Positions 43,376-53,199 of a stretch of 64,000 nt of DNA are shown in pieces. Position 1 is the stretch's first letter. Every line of letters begins with the position of its first letter. Under the pieces are notes generated by a model. It worked only from the letters and a program-made list of their open reading frames with translations. It searched no databases and was not told the origin of the DNA. The stretch comes from CAXTKD01 sp964244885 (lineage in GTDB: Bacteria > Pseudomonadota > Alphaproteobacteria > Sphingomonadales > Sphingomonadaceae). The translations under genes were made by a program, and so were the position numbers. The stretch is taken from the NCBI GenBank assembly GCA_964244885.1, contig CAXTKD010000005.1, positions 1 to 64,000 of the forward strand, given 5' to 3'.

Positions 43376-46300
43376 TCGGCGGCGACGAGGGCCGCCTCGT
43401 CCAGCGGATAAGCGAGACGGCCGAGCATTTCCTTGGGGCAGATCTGCCAGAAGCGCCCGACCGCGCGGTCCCAGTCGGTCAGCAGCTCGGCGGCCCATTT
43501 CGAGTCGGTCTCGCGGACATGCTCCTCGACGAGGCCGCGCAGCGCGCCGTCCCAATGCGCCGAGGCGACGCGCTGCCAGACGACGCTGTCGGGGTTGACC
43601 CGGGCTGAGAAGTCGCCGGCGAGATCGTAGACGAAGGCCATGCCGCCGGTCATGCCCGCGCCGAAATTGTCGCCGACGCGGCCGAGGATGACAGCGGTGC
43701 CGCCGGTCATATATTCGCAGCCGTTGGCGCCGCAGCCTTCGACCACGACGGTGGCGCCCGAGTTGCGCACCGCGAAGCGCTCGCCCGCCTGGCCCGCCGC
43801 GAACAGCCGGCCGGCGGTCGCGCCGTACAGCACGGTGTTGCCGATGATCGTGTTGTCCTGGGAGGCGAGCGGCGAGGAGACCATCGGACGGACGACGATC
43901 GTCGCGCCCGAAAGACCCTTGCCGACATAGTCGTTGGCGTCGCCGAACACCTCCAGGCGGATGCCCTGCACCGCGAAGGCGCCGAGCGACTGGCCGGCGC
44001 TGCCGCGCAGGCGGATGTCGACATGGCCGGGGGCCAGCGTGCTCATGCCGTACTGGCGGGTGATCGCCGACGACAGCCGGGTGCCGACCGCGCGGTGGGT
44101 GTTGCGCACCGAATAGGTCAGCTGCATCTTCTCCCCGCGCTCGAACAGCGGCTGCGCGTCGATCAGCATCTGGGCGTCGAGGCTGTCGGGGACTTCGTTG
44201 CGGAAGGTGTTGAGCTTGAAGCGCCGCGCGTGGTCGGGCGCGTCGACCTTGGCGAGGATCGGGTTCAGGTCGAGGTCGTCGAGATGCTCGGCGCCTCGGC
44301 TGACCTGGCGGAGCAGCTCGGTGCGGCCGATGAGCTCGTCAAGCGTGCGGACGCCCAGGCGCGCGAGGATGTCGCGCACGTCCTCGGCGATGAAGCTCAT
44401 CAGATTGATGACCTTCTCCGGGCTGCCGGTGAACTTCTGGCGGAGCGCCGGGTCCTGCGTGCAGACGCCGACGGGACAAGTGTTCGAATGGCATTGGCGC
44501 ACCATGATGCAGCCCATCGCGACGAGGCTCAGCGTGCCGATGCCGAACTCCTCGGCGCCGAGGATGGCGGCGATGACGATGTCGCGGCCGGTCTTGAGGC
44601 CGCCGTCGGTGCGCAGCTTGACGCGGTGGCGAAGGCCGTTGAGCGTCAGCACCTGGTTGACCTCGGAAAGGCCCATTTCCCACGGCGTGCCGGCGAACTT
44701 GACCGAGGTCTGCGGAGAAGCGCCGGTGCCGCCGACGTTGCCGGCGACCAGGATGACGTCGGCATGCGCCTTGGCGACGCCCGCCGCGACGGTGCCGATG
44801 CCCGCCGAGGAGACCAGCTTCACGCACACCCGCGCGTCCGGGTTGATCTGCTTGAGGTCGTAGATCAGCTGCGCCAGGTCCTCGATCGAGTAGATGTCGT
44901 GGTGCGGCGGCGGGCTGATCAGGGTGACGCCGGGGGTCGAATGGCGAAGCCGCGCGATCATCTCGGTGACCTTGAAGCCGGGCAGCTGGCCGCCCTCGCC
45001 GGGCTTGGCGCCCTGCGCGACCTTGATCTCGATCTCCGTGCAGGCGTTGAGGTATTCCGCCGTGACGCCGAAGCGCCCGCTCGCGATCTGCTTGATCGTT
45101 GAATTGGCGTTGTCGCCGTTCTCGTAAGGCAGGAAGCGCGCGCTGTCCTCGCCGCCCTCGCCCGACACCGCCTTGGCGCCGATGCGGTTCATCGCGATGG
45201 CGAGCGTCTCGTGCGCCTCCGGAGAGAGCGCGCCCAGCGACATGCCCGGCGTGATGAAGCGCTTGCGAATCTCCGAGATCGACTCGACCTCGTCGATCGG
45301 CGCGGGCTCGGCGGGGAAGTTGAACTCGAGCAGGTCGCGCAGATAGACCGGCGGCAGGTCGCGGCAGCCGCGCGCGAACTGCTGGTAGGTCGAATAGCTG
45401 TCGGTCGCGACGGCGGTCTGCAGCAGGTGCATGAGGTTCGCCGAATAGGCGTGCGCCTCGCTTCCCGCGCGCTGGCGATAGAGGCCGCCGACCGGCAGCG
45501 CGATCGCCGCCTCGTCCCACGCCTTGTCGTGACGCAGCCGGGCGTTCAGGTGCAGCGAGGAGAAGCCCTCGCCGGAGATCTTGGCGGGCATGCCGGGGAA
45601 GAAGTCGGCGACCAGCGCGCGCGACAGTCCCACCGCCTCGAAATTATAGCCGCCGCGATAGGAGGAGATCACCGCGATCCCCATCTTCGACATGATCTTC
45701 AGGAGGCCGTCGTTGATCGCCTTGACGAAGCGCGCGACACAGGCGTCGGGCGTCAGGTCGCCGAACAGCCCGCGCGTCTGGCGGTCGAGAATCGCCTCCT
45801 GCGCCAGATAGGCGTTTACCGTCGTCGCGCCGACGCCGACCAGCACCGCGAAATAATGCGTGTCGAGGCATTCGGCCGAGCGCACGTTGATCGACGCGAA
45901 GGAGCGCAGGCCCTTCCTGACGAGATGGGTGTGAACGCCGGCGGTGGCGAGGATCATGGTGATTCCGGCGCGGCTCGCCGACTGGTTCTCGTCGGTCAGG
46001 AACAGCTGGCTCTTGCCCGAGCGCACCGCGTGCTCGGCCTCGGCGCGGACTCGGGCGATCGCCTGGCGCAGCGCATCGGGGCCGCCGGCGATGTCGAAGG
46101 TGCAGTCGATGACCGCCGCCGAGCTTCCGAAATGGCCAAGCAGCAGGCCCCATTGCTTGTTGGTCAGCACCGGCGAATCGAGCACCATTACGCCGCTCTG
46201 CCGCGCGTCGGTATCGAGGATGTTTGCGAAGTTGCCGAAGCGCGTCTTCAGGCTCATCACCCGAGTCTCGCGTAAGGAGTCGATCGGCGGGTTGGTGACC

Positions 46301-47895
46301 TGGCTGAAGTTCTGCCGGAAGAAATGGCTGAGGCAGCGGGCGTTGCTCGAGATCACCGCGAGCGGCGTGTCGTCGCCCATCGAGCCGACGGCTTCCTTGG
46401 CGTCCTCGACCATCGGAGTGAGGATGAGCTCCATGTCCTCCATGGTGAGCCCGGCCGCGATCTGGCGGCGGCGCAGCTCGTCGCGCGCGAAGGCGGGCTG
46501 CGGCTCGGGCAGGTCGCCGCCGGGCAGGTCGGCGAAGGTCGAGAAGTCCTCGACCCAGTCGCCGAAGGCGTGCGACGCGGCGATGCGGTCCTTGGCGGCG
46601 CGGTCCTCGTAGAACTTGCCCTCGTCGAGATCGACTCCGATCATCTGGCCTGGCCCGAGCCGGCCCTTCTTGAGCACCTTGTGCTCGGGCACCACGACCA
46701 TGCCGGTCTCCGAGCCGACGATCAGTAGATGGTCGTCGGTCAGCGTGTAGCGCATCGGGCGGAGCGCCGAGCGGTCGACGCCCGCCAGCACCCAGCGCCC
46801 GTCGGTCATCGCCAGGGCGGCGGGGCCGTCCCACGGCTCCATGACGGAGGCGAAGAAGGCGTACATCGCGCGATGCGTGTCGGGCATCGTCGTGTCCTCG
46901 TTCCACGCCTCGGGCACCAGCATGAGCTTGGCGGTCGGGGCGTCTCTCCCCGAGCGGACGATCGCCTCGAACACCGCGTCGAGCGCCGCGGTGTCGGAGG
47001 CGCCGGCGGGGATCAGCGGCTTGATGTCCTCGCTATGCTCGCCGAAGGACAGGTTGGCCATCTTGATCTCGTGGCTCTTCATCCAGTTCTTGTTGCCGCG
47101 GATCGTGTTGATCTCGCCGTTGTGCGCGAGGCAGCGGAAGGGCTGCGCCAGCCACCATTGCGGGAAGGTGTTGGTCGAATAGCGCTGGTGGTAGATCGCG
47201 AAGCGCGACTTGAAGCGTTCGTCGGCGAGGTCGGGATAGAAGACCGACAGCTCCTCGGCGAGAAACAGGCCCTTGTAGATGATCGAGCGCGACGACAGCG
47301 AGCAGATGTAGAAGCCATTGATCTGCGCCGCGATCACCGCCTTCTCGATGCGCCGGCGGATCAGGAACAGGTCCTTCTCGAACGCCTCGATGACCCCCTC
47401 GCCGGGCAGCGGCCCGGCGATCATGATCTGCTCGATCTCGGGGCGCGACAGCATCGCCTTGTCGCCGATCACCGCGGTGTCGACCGGCACCTGGCGCCAG
47501 CCGTAGATCGTGTAGCCGAAGCCGATGATCTCCGACTCGACGATCGTCCGGCAGGCTTCCTGCGCCGCCAGATCGGTGCGCGGCAGGAACACCATGCCGA
47601 CGGCGGTCAGATTGGGCTTCGGCTTGTGGCCGGCGCGCTCGATATGCTCGTGGAAGAAGGCGATCGGCAGCTCGACGTGAATGCCCGCGCCGTCGCCGGT
47701 CTTGCCGTCGGCGTCGACCGCGCCCCGGTGCCACACCGCCTTCAGCGCATCGATCGCCGCGACGACGACCCGCCGCGACGCCTTGCCGTCGGTCGCCGCG
47801 ATCAGGCCGACTCCGCAGGCGTCGCCCTCCATGTCGGGCCGGTACATGCCGACCTCGGCGATGCGCGCGCGCTCGGCTTCGGAAACGCAGGTCAT
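43372..47895 (-). CDS. gltB: Glutamate synthase (NADPH) large subunit
   Basis: The 1507-residue product is a full GltB. The N-terminal class II glutaminase starts with the catalytic Cys27 in MEGDACGVGL; maturation by removal of the first 26 residues is expected. The FMN-binding synthase domain has CIMVRQCHSNTC, the [3Fe-4S] motif, and the C-terminal beta-helix ends about residue 1500. With GltD it makes glutamate from 2-oxoglutarate and glutamine. The order here is gltD-gltB (gltD upstream, 2-nt gap). Confidence 0.96.
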   Translation of the reverse strand: MTCVSEAERARIAEVGMYRPDMEGDACGVGLIAATDGKASRRVVVAAIDALKAVWHRGAVDADGKTGDGAGIHVELPIAFFHEHIERAGHKPKPNLTAVGMVFLPRTDLAAQEACRTIVESEIIGFGYTIYGWRQVPVDTAVIGDKAMLSRPEIEQIMIAGPLPGEGVIEAFEKDLFLIRRRIEKAVIAAQINGFYICSLSSRSIIYKGLFLAEELSVFYPDLADERFKSRFAIYHQRYSTNTFPQWWLAQPFRCLAHNGEINTIRGNKNWMKSHEIKMANLSFGEHSEDIKPLIPAGASDTAALDAVFEAIVRSGRDAPTAKLMLVPEAWNEDTTMPDTHRAMYAFFASVMEPWDGPAALAMTDGRWVLAGVDRSALRPMRYTLTDDHLLIVGSETGMVVVPEHKVLKKGRLGPGQMIGVDLDEGKFYEDRAAKDRIAASHAFGDWVEDFSTFADLPGGDLPEPQPAFARDELRRRQIAAGLTMEDMELILTPMVEDAKEAVGSMGDDTPLAVISSNARCLSHFFRQNFSQVTNPPIDSLRETRVMSLKTRFGNFANILDTDARQSGVMVLDSPVLTNKQWGLLLGHFGSSAAVIDCTFDIAGGPDALRQAIARVRAEAEHAVRSGKSQLFLTDENQSASRAGITMILATAGVHTHLVRKGLRSFASINVRSAECLDTHYFAVLVGVGATTVNAYLAQEAILDRQTRGLFGDLTPDACVARFVKAINDGLLKIMSKMGIAVISSYRGGYNFEAVGLSRALVADFFPGMPAKISGEGFSSLHLNARLRHDKAWDEAAIALPVGGLYRQRAGSEAHAYSANLMHLLQTAVATDSYSTYQQFARGCRDLPPVYLRDLLEFNFPAEPAPIDEVESISEIRKRFITPGMSLGALSPEAHETLAIAMNRIGAKAVSGEGGEDSARFLPYENGDNANSTIKQIASGRFGVTAEYLNACTEIEIKVAQGAKPGEGGQLPGFKVTEMIARLRHSTPGVTLISPPPHHDIYSIEDLAQLIYDLKQINPDARVCVKLVSSAGIGTVAAGVAKAHADVILVAGNVGGTGASPQTSVKFAGTPWEMGLSEVNQVLTLNGLRHRVKLRTDGGLKTGRDIVIAAILGAEEFGIGTLSLVAMGCIMVRQCHSNTCPVGVCTQDPALRQKFTGSPEKVINLMSFIAEDVRDILARLGVRTLDELIGRTELLRQVSRGAEHLDDLDLNPILAKVDAPDHARRFKLNTFRNEVPDSLDAQMLIDAQPLFERGEKMQLTYSVRNTHRAVGTRLSSAITRQYGMSTLAPGHVDIRLRGSAGQSLGAFAVQGIRLEVFGDANDYVGKGLSGATIVVRPMVSSPLASQDNTIIGNTVLYGATAGRLFAAGQAGERFAVRNSGATVVVEGCGANGCEYMTGGTAVILGRVGDNFGAGMTGGMAFVYDLAGDFSARVNPDSVVWQRVASAHWDGALRGLVEEHVRETDSKWAAELLTDWDRAVGRFWQICPKEMLGRLAYPLDEAALVAAE

Positions 47896-47897
47896 GA

Positions 47898-49343
47898 TCA
47901 GGCCGCCTTGCTGAGCGCCGAGGCCGAAGCCTTCGCCGCCAAATAACCATGCATCGCCGCCGCCGCGTCGCGGCCGTCGCGGATCGCCCAGACCACGAGC
48001 GACGCCCCGCGCACGATGTCGCCGGCGGCGAAGACGCCGTCGAGGCTGGTCATCGCGGTCTTGTGGTCGATGCGGAGCGTGCCCCAGCGGGTGACGCCCA
48101 AGTCGGGCGCGCCGAACATCTCGGGCAGCTCCTCGGGATCGAAGCCGAGCGCCATGATCGCGAGGTCGGCGTCGACGCGGAAGGTCGAGCCCGGCTCGGC
48201 CTCGGGTGCGCGGCGGCCGGTGGCGTCGGCGGCGCCGAGGCGCATGCGGTGGGCGCGGACGGCGGTGATGCTGTCGCCGCCTTCAAACGCCTCGGGAGCG
48301 GAGAGCCATTCGAAGCGCACGCCCTCCTCCTCGGCGTGGGTCACCTCGCGCTGGCTGCCCGGCATGTTGGCGCGGTCGCGGCGGTACAGGCAGGTGACGC
48401 TCGCGGCGCCCTGGCGGACGGCGGTGCGGACGCAGTCCATCGCGGTGTCGCCGCCGCCGATGACGACGACGCGCTTGCCCGCCGCGTCCAAGTCCACAAC
48501 CTCTACACCCGCGTCGCCGAATCCCCTGCGGTTGGAGGCGGTGAGATAAGCGAGCGCCGGGATGATGCCGGCGACGCCAATGCCCGGCGCCTTCATCGCC
48601 TTCGCCTTGTACACTCCGGTCGCGACCAGCAACGCGTCGTGGCGCCGGCGAAGCGCGTCGAGCGTCGCATCGCGTCCGACCTCGAACTCCTGATGGAAGA
48701 CGATGCCCCCGGCTTCAAGCCGCGCGACGCGGCGGCCGACGATCGCCTTCTCCAGCTTGAAGCCGGGGATGCCGTAGGTCAGCAGGCCGCCGGCGCGGTC
48801 GTGCCGGTCGTAGACGTGGACCTCGTAGCCCTTCACCCGCAGCTGCTCGGCGGCGCTGAGGCCGGCGGGGCCGGCGCCGATGATGCCGACCGACTGGGCC
48901 GAGCGGTCGGCGATGGGGACGAGCGGCTTGACCCACCCCATGTCCCACGCGGTGTCGGTGATGAACTTCTCGACGGAGCCGATGGTGACCGCGCCATGCC
49001 CGGCGGTCTCGATCACGCAATTACCTTCGCACAAGCGGTCCTGCGGGCAGATGCGGCCGCAGATCTCGGGCATGTTCGAGGTCGCGTTGGACAGCTCGTA
49101 GGCTTCCTCCAGCCGCCCCTCGGCGGTGAGCTTCAGCCAGTCGGGAATATGGTTGTGGAGGGGGCAATGGACCTGGCAATAAGGCACGCCACACTGCGAG
49201 CAGCGTGCCGACTGCTCTTCCGCCTTGGGCGTCAAATAGGGGCGGGCGATTTCGAGGAAATCGGCGGCCCGCGCCTCGGCGAGGCGCTTGTCAGGAAATT
49301 CCTGTCCGACGCGCGTGAAGCGCAACATCGTTTCGTTCGCCAT
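47898..49343 (-). CDS. gltD: Glutamate synthase small subunit
   Basis: The ATG (MANETMLRFTRVGQEFP) gives 481 residues. The N-terminal Fe-S part has CSQCGVPYCQVHCP and CGRICPQDRLCEGNC (two [4Fe-4S] clusters); two Rossmann motifs follow, IIGAGPAGLSAAEQLR (FAD) and VVIGGGDTAMDC (NADPH). It transfers electrons from NADPH to GltB. It precedes gltB with only 2 nt between them. An in-frame start 13 codons earlier is unconserved. Confidence 0.96.
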   Translation of the reverse strand: MANETMLRFTRVGQEFPDKRLAEARAADFLEIARPYLTPKAEEQSARCSQCGVPYCQVHCPLHNHIPDWLKLTAEGRLEEAYELSNATSNMPEICGRICPQDRLCEGNCVIETAGHGAVTIGSVEKFITDTAWDMGWVKPLVPIADRSAQSVGIIGAGPAGLSAAEQLRVKGYEVHVYDRHDRAGGLLTYGIPGFKLEKAIVGRRVARLEAGGIVFHQEFEVGRDATLDALRRRHDALLVATGVYKAKAMKAPGIGVAGIIPALAYLTASNRRGFGDAGVEVVDLDAAGKRVVVIGGGDTAMDCVRTAVRQGAASVTCLYRRDRANMPGSQREVTHAEEEGVRFEWLSAPEAFEGGDSITAVRAHRMRLGAADATGRRAPEAEPGSTFRVDADLAIMALGFDPEELPEMFGAPDLGVTRWGTLRIDHKTAMTSLDGVFAAGDIVRGASLVVWAIRDGRDAAAAMHGYLAAKASASALSKAA

Positions 49344-49495
49344 GCCCGCGACCCCAAGATTGCTGCGAGTCGCATAGCGCAAGCCGGAGGGAGGGTAAAG
49401 TGATATAGGTCAGCAAATGGTAACTAATCGTTCATGAAGAATAGGAAAGCCGATCTTTTTATCTATTTCCCAGCTCAATTTGTATCATATCGGTC

Positions 49496-50311
49496 CTATT
49501 TCATCGAGAGCCAAAGTAGGGCCGCGCAGCCGGCGACGATTCGGTACCAAGCGAAGGGCGCGAACCCGCTTCGCGAGATGATCGCCACGAATGCGCGGAT
49601 CACCGCGATCGCCACGAGGAACGACACGATGAAACCGACGCCGATCGTCGCGAGATCGACCTCGCCCGCTTGCCCCAGCGCATGGCCGTTCTTGGCGAGC
49701 TCGAGCACCGTCGCGCCGAGCATCGTCGGCACCGCGAGGAAGAAGCTGAACTCGGCGGCGGTGCGCCGCTCGATGCCGAGCGACAGCGCCCCCATGATCG
49801 TCGCGCCCGAGCGGCTGACTCCGGGGATCATCGAGATGCACTGGATGATCCCTATGCCGAGCGCGCGGCTGGCCGGCACGTCGGCGACCCCAGCGATATC
49901 GCCCCGCTTCGCGAAGCGCTCGATCAGCAGGATCGCGACGCCGCCGGCGATCAGCGCCACCGCGACGACATCGGGCCGCCCGAGCAGCGCCTCGATCTGC
50001 TTGTGCACCGCGAGGCCGACGACCGCGGCGGGCAGGAAGGCGAGCAGGATGTTGCGCAGGAAGCGCCACGACGCCGGCTCGCGCCGGACAAGGCCCATCA
50101 GCACCGCCCAGAAGGTCCGCCAGTAGAGCACGACGACCGCGAGGATCGCGCCCAGCTGGATGACAACATTGAAGACCTTCCACTTCTCCTCGTCATAGCC
50201 GAGGAGCGCGCCGGCGAGGATGAGGTGGCCGGTCGAGGAGACGGGCAGGAATTCCGTCAGCCCCTCGACGACGCCGAGCAATGCCGCGTCGAGAAAATCG
50301 CCCGCCATCAA
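49496..50311 (-). CDS. uppP: Undecaprenyl-diphosphatase
   Basis: The 271-residue membrane protein has the BacA/UppP motifs GLTEFLPVSSTGHLIL (from residue 16) and IPGVSRSGATIMGAL with the catalytic Arg, and about eight hydrophobic segments. It recycles undecaprenyl pyrophosphate in peptidoglycan synthesis; overexpression gives bacitracin resistance. Its ATG overlaps the stop of the NDUFA9-like gene (ATGA), the usual sphingomonad pairing. Confidence 0.95.
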   Translation of the reverse strand: MMAGDFLDAALLGVVEGLTEFLPVSSTGHLILAGALLGYDEEKWKVFNVVIQLGAILAVVVLYWRTFWAVLMGLVRREPASWRFLRNILLAFLPAAVVGLAVHKQIEALLGRPDVVAVALIAGGVAILLIERFAKRGDIAGVADVPASRALGIGIIQCISMIPGVSRSGATIMGALSLGIERRTAAEFSFFLAVPTMLGATVLELAKNGHALGQAGEVDLATIGVGFIVSFLVAIAVIRAFVAIISRSGFAPFAWYRIVAGCAALLWLSMK

Positions 50312-51252
50312 TTCGCCGCCGGGCCGGGATTGAAGCGGCCGTGGCGGCGGTAGCGGACGAGATAGGCCGGCGCGACCGCCTCCAGCGGCGTCGCGCGGAT
50401 GCCGAAGGCGGTGAGCCCGTCACTCTCGGCGACATTGTCGCGGCCGAGCATCGCGAGCTGGTCGCGGGTGATCGGCGCGCCGGGCAGCCAGCCCGTGAGG
50501 GTCGCGAGCAGCGAGGCGATGCCGTCCGGCACCTCGATCACGGCCTTGCGGGTATAGGTCTCGGCCATGATCCACTCGATCAGGCCGCGCATCGTGTAGG
50601 TCTTGGGCCCGCCGATCGCATAGGTTCGGCCGCCGAAGCGTGCCGGGTCGCCGACCGCCGCGACGATCGCCCGCGCGAGGTCCAGCGCATAAACCGGCTG
50701 GAAGCGCACCCTGGGCGCGACGACCGGCACCACCGGCGCCATCGCGATGAGGCCGGCGAAGCGGTTGATGAAGGCGTCCTCAGGCCCGAAGACGATCGAT
50801 GGCCGCAGGATCGTCGCGCCCGCGAAGGCCGCGCGCACCGCCGCCTCGCCCTGCGCCTTCGAACGCCCATAAGCGGATGGCGACTCCGGATCGGCGCCGA
50901 TCGCCGAAATCTGCACGAAGGCCGACGCGCCGGCGCGCGCCGCGGCGGCGGCAACCGACTCCGCGCCGCGCGCATGGATGCTGGTGAAGCCGCCGCCCGA
51001 CCCCTCGGCGAGAATGCCGACGAGGTTGATGACCCCATCCGCGCCATCGCAGGCGGCGGCCAGGGTCGCCGGGCGGCGGACGTCGCCGGCGACGATCTCG
51101 ACCTGGCCGAGGCCGCCCAACGGCTTCAGATAGGCCGCTCCCGTCGGCTCGCGCGTCACCACGCGAACCCGCACGCCCGTCCGGCACAGCTCCTGCACGA
51201 CATAGCGCCCGATGAAGCCGCTGCCGCCGACGACGGTAATCAGGCCGTCCAT
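50308..51252 (-). CDS. NDUFA9-like NAD(P)-binding protein (complex I-associated SDR)
   Basis: The ATG (MDGLITVVGGSGFIGRYVV) gives 314 residues of an atypical SDR with GGSGFIG (nucleotide binding) and PSAYGRSKAQGE (Tyr-x3-Lys). It corresponds to the alphaproteobacterial complex I NDUFA9-type subunit family, related to an accessory subunit of mitochondrial complex I. Its role is structural or quinone-linked by analogy. It is the first gene of a pair with uppP. Confidence 0.87.
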   Translation of the reverse strand: MDGLITVVGGSGFIGRYVVQELCRTGVRVRVVTREPTGAAYLKPLGGLGQVEIVAGDVRRPATLAAACDGADGVINLVGILAEGSGGGFTSIHARGAESVAAAAARAGASAFVQISAIGADPESPSAYGRSKAQGEAAVRAAFAGATILRPSIVFGPEDAFINRFAGLIAMAPVVPVVAPRVRFQPVYALDLARAIVAAVGDPARFGGRTYAIGGPKTYTMRGLIEWIMAETYTRKAVIEVPDGIASLLATLTGWLPGAPITRDQLAMLGRDNVAESDGLTAFGIRATPLEAVAPAYLVRYRRHGRFNPGPAAN

Positions 51253-51304
51253 ATCTCGCCTCGCTCGCCTGGAATCGCCGCCCTCATGACAAGCGGGGCG
51301 CGCG

Positions 51305-51333
51305 TTGACAACCTTCGGCGCACGCCCTAGTCC
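51305..51333 (+). promoter_or_regulatory. Probable sigma-70 promoter of tRNA-Leu
   Basis: A perfect -35 TTGACA (51305-51310), 17 nt, and a weak -10 TAGTCC (51328-51333), 17 nt before the tRNA 5' end. The spacing is ideal but the -10 is poor. Confidence 0.5.
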
Positions 51334-51349
51334 CCGCCGCCTACCCCGT

Positions 51350-51436
51350 GCCCAGATGGCGGAATTGGTAGACGCACCAGCTTCAGGTGCTGGCGGTCGC
51401 AAGGCCGTGGAGGTTCGAGTCCTCTTCTGGGCACCA
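51350..51436 (+). tRNA. tRNA-Leu (anticodon CAG)
   Basis: An 87-nt type II cloverleaf with a long variable arm. Acceptor GCCCAGA pairs with TCTGGGC, CCA is encoded, and the anticodon loop TTCAGGT has CAG at positions 34-36. It reads CUG codons, the most frequent Leu codon in this GC-rich genome. Confidence 0.97.
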
Positions 51437-51463
51437 TTTGTCCTATCTGAACGAACCGGCGCT

Positions 51464-53110
51464 TCAGCCGCGGCGGTTGGCGCCGACGCCCGCGAGAACG
51501 TCGCGGACCTTGGTCGCGAGCTGCTCGAGGGTGAACGGCTTGGGCAGGAAGGCGACGCCGGCGTCAAGCATGCCGTTGTGGACGACGGCGTTGCGCGTGT
51601 AGCCCGTGGTGAACAGGATGCGCGTCTCCGGCCGAGCCTCGCGGACCTTGTCGGCGAGCTGGCGGCCGTTCATTCCGGGCATGACGATATCGGTGAACAG
51701 CAGGTCAATGCGCGGCTGGACCGCCAGCTGCTCCAGCGCCTGGTTGGCGTCGCTCGCCTGGACGACGGTGTAGCCGAGCTCGCGCAGCGCATCGACGGTC
51801 ATGTGGCGGACCTCAGCGTCGTCCTCGACCGCCAGCACGATGATCTCCGGGCTGCCGAGCGGCAGCGCCTCGCGGTCCGCCGCGCCGCCGGGGTCGCTCG
51901 CGGCGCCGCCGCCGAGGTGGCGCGGCAGGTAGATCTTGACCGTCGTGCCCTCGCCGACTTCCGAATAGATCTTCACATGGCCGCGCGACTGCTTGACGTA
52001 GCCGAAGACCTGGCTGAGCCCGAGGCCGGTGCCCTTCCCCACGCCCTTGGTGGTGTAGAAGGGGTCGAAGGCGCGCTCGATCACCTCCGGGCCCATGCCG
52101 GTGCCGGTGTCGGTGATCGACACCAGCACATATTGGCCGGGCTCGACCTCGGCGTGCGAGGCGGCGTAGCGGTCGTCGAGATCGGTGTTGGCGGTCTCGA
52201 TCGTCAGCTTGCCGCCATCGGGCATCGCGTCGCGCGCGTTGACCGCGAGGTTGAGGATGGCGCTTTCGAGCTGCGCCGGATCGGCGAAGGCATGCCAAAG
52301 CCCGCCGCCGAGAACGGTCTCGACGCGGATCGGCTCGCCGATCGTCCGCCGCAGCATTTCCGACATGCCGCTCACCAGCTTGTTGGCGTCGAGCGACTGC
52401 GGGGCCAGCGGCTGCTGGCGCGAGAAGGCGAGGAGGCGGGCGGTGAGGACGGCGGCGCGCCGCGCGCCCTCGCTGGCATTGTCGATGCACGCCTCCGCCT
52501 TGTCGAGCTTGCCAGCCGCCAGCCGGCGCTTCGCCATGTCGAGCGAGCCGATGACGATCGCCAGCATGTTGTTGAAGTCGTGCGCGATGCCGCCGGTCAG
52601 CTGGCCGATCGATTCCATCTTGTGCATCTGGCGAAGCTGCGCCTGCGCCTCGCCGTGCTCCATGATCTCGAGGCGGAGCGCCGCAGTGCGCTCGGCGACG
52701 CGGTCGGCAAGCTCGGCGTTGAGACGGCGAAGCTCGGTCTCGTTCCGCGCCTGTACTTCGTGCGCGACCAGGATACCGTGCATCAGCGCGACGATCGTCC
52801 CGGTGGTGAAGGCGTAGAAGCCGAGCGCGATCGCGCCCGAGGGCCAGGCCAGGACGAACTGCCCGGCCGGCTCGATCAGATAATAGCGGGCGAGCACGCC
52901 CGAGAGGACCGCCGCGACGATGCCGGGGCCGAGGCCGCCGAGGAAGGCAGCGATGACGACCGCGGGGAAGAAGGTGAGGAAGGGAAAGCCCGCGAGCGAC
53001 GGGCCGATGCGGAAGCGGATCCATAACGCCAGCAGGCTGAGCCCGACCGCCAGCAGATAGCCCGGCCAGCGCTTCGCCCGGAACGGCTGGCTGGATGAGA
53101 TCAGATTCAT
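51464..53110 (-). CDS. Hybrid histidine kinase with a DUF4118-like membrane module
   Basis: The 548-residue protein (start MNLISSSQPFRAK) has a membrane module (about residues 12-120, DUF4118-type), a linker coiled coil, the HisKA with H-box GGIAHDFNNML, an HATPase with TGTGMG and GTGLGLSQV, and a C-terminal receiver (AVEDDAEVRHM, phosphoacceptor Asp in LFTDIVMPGMNG, Lys in LPKPF). It resembles hybrid kinases of the general stress or light/redox type in alphaproteobacteria. A start ten codons earlier is also possible. The signal and target are unknown; it lies between tRNA-Leu and the divergent glpD. Confidence 0.87.
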   Translation of the reverse strand: MNLISSSQPFRAKRWPGYLLAVGLSLLALWIRFRIGPSLAGFPFLTFFPAVVIAAFLGGLGPGIVAAVLSGVLARYYLIEPAGQFVLAWPSGAIALGFYAFTTGTIVALMHGILVAHEVQARNETELRRLNAELADRVAERTAALRLEIMEHGEAQAQLRQMHKMESIGQLTGGIAHDFNNMLAIVIGSLDMAKRRLAAGKLDKAEACIDNASEGARRAAVLTARLLAFSRQQPLAPQSLDANKLVSGMSEMLRRTIGEPIRVETVLGGGLWHAFADPAQLESAILNLAVNARDAMPDGGKLTIETANTDLDDRYAASHAEVEPGQYVLVSITDTGTGMGPEVIERAFDPFYTTKGVGKGTGLGLSQVFGYVKQSRGHVKIYSEVGEGTTVKIYLPRHLGGGAASDPGGAADREALPLGSPEIIVLAVEDDAEVRHMTVDALRELGYTVVQASDANQALEQLAVQPRIDLLFTDIVMPGMNGRQLADKVREARPETRILFTTGYTRNAVVHNGMLDAGVAFLPKPFTLEQLATKVRDVLAGVGANRRG

Positions 53111-53199
53111 GATGCTTTCGATACCGTTCCGAAATCGCATCGGCTAGATGCGTTCGTCGGGCAGGCAGCTAGTGAAGTTACGGGAGGGTTGCCGGACGC

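Noticed and set aside
49384..49495. AT-rich stretch between gltD and uppP as possible sRNA
   Set aside because: No hairpin with a T tract and no conserved motif seen; it is more likely the gltD promoter and uppP 3' region.
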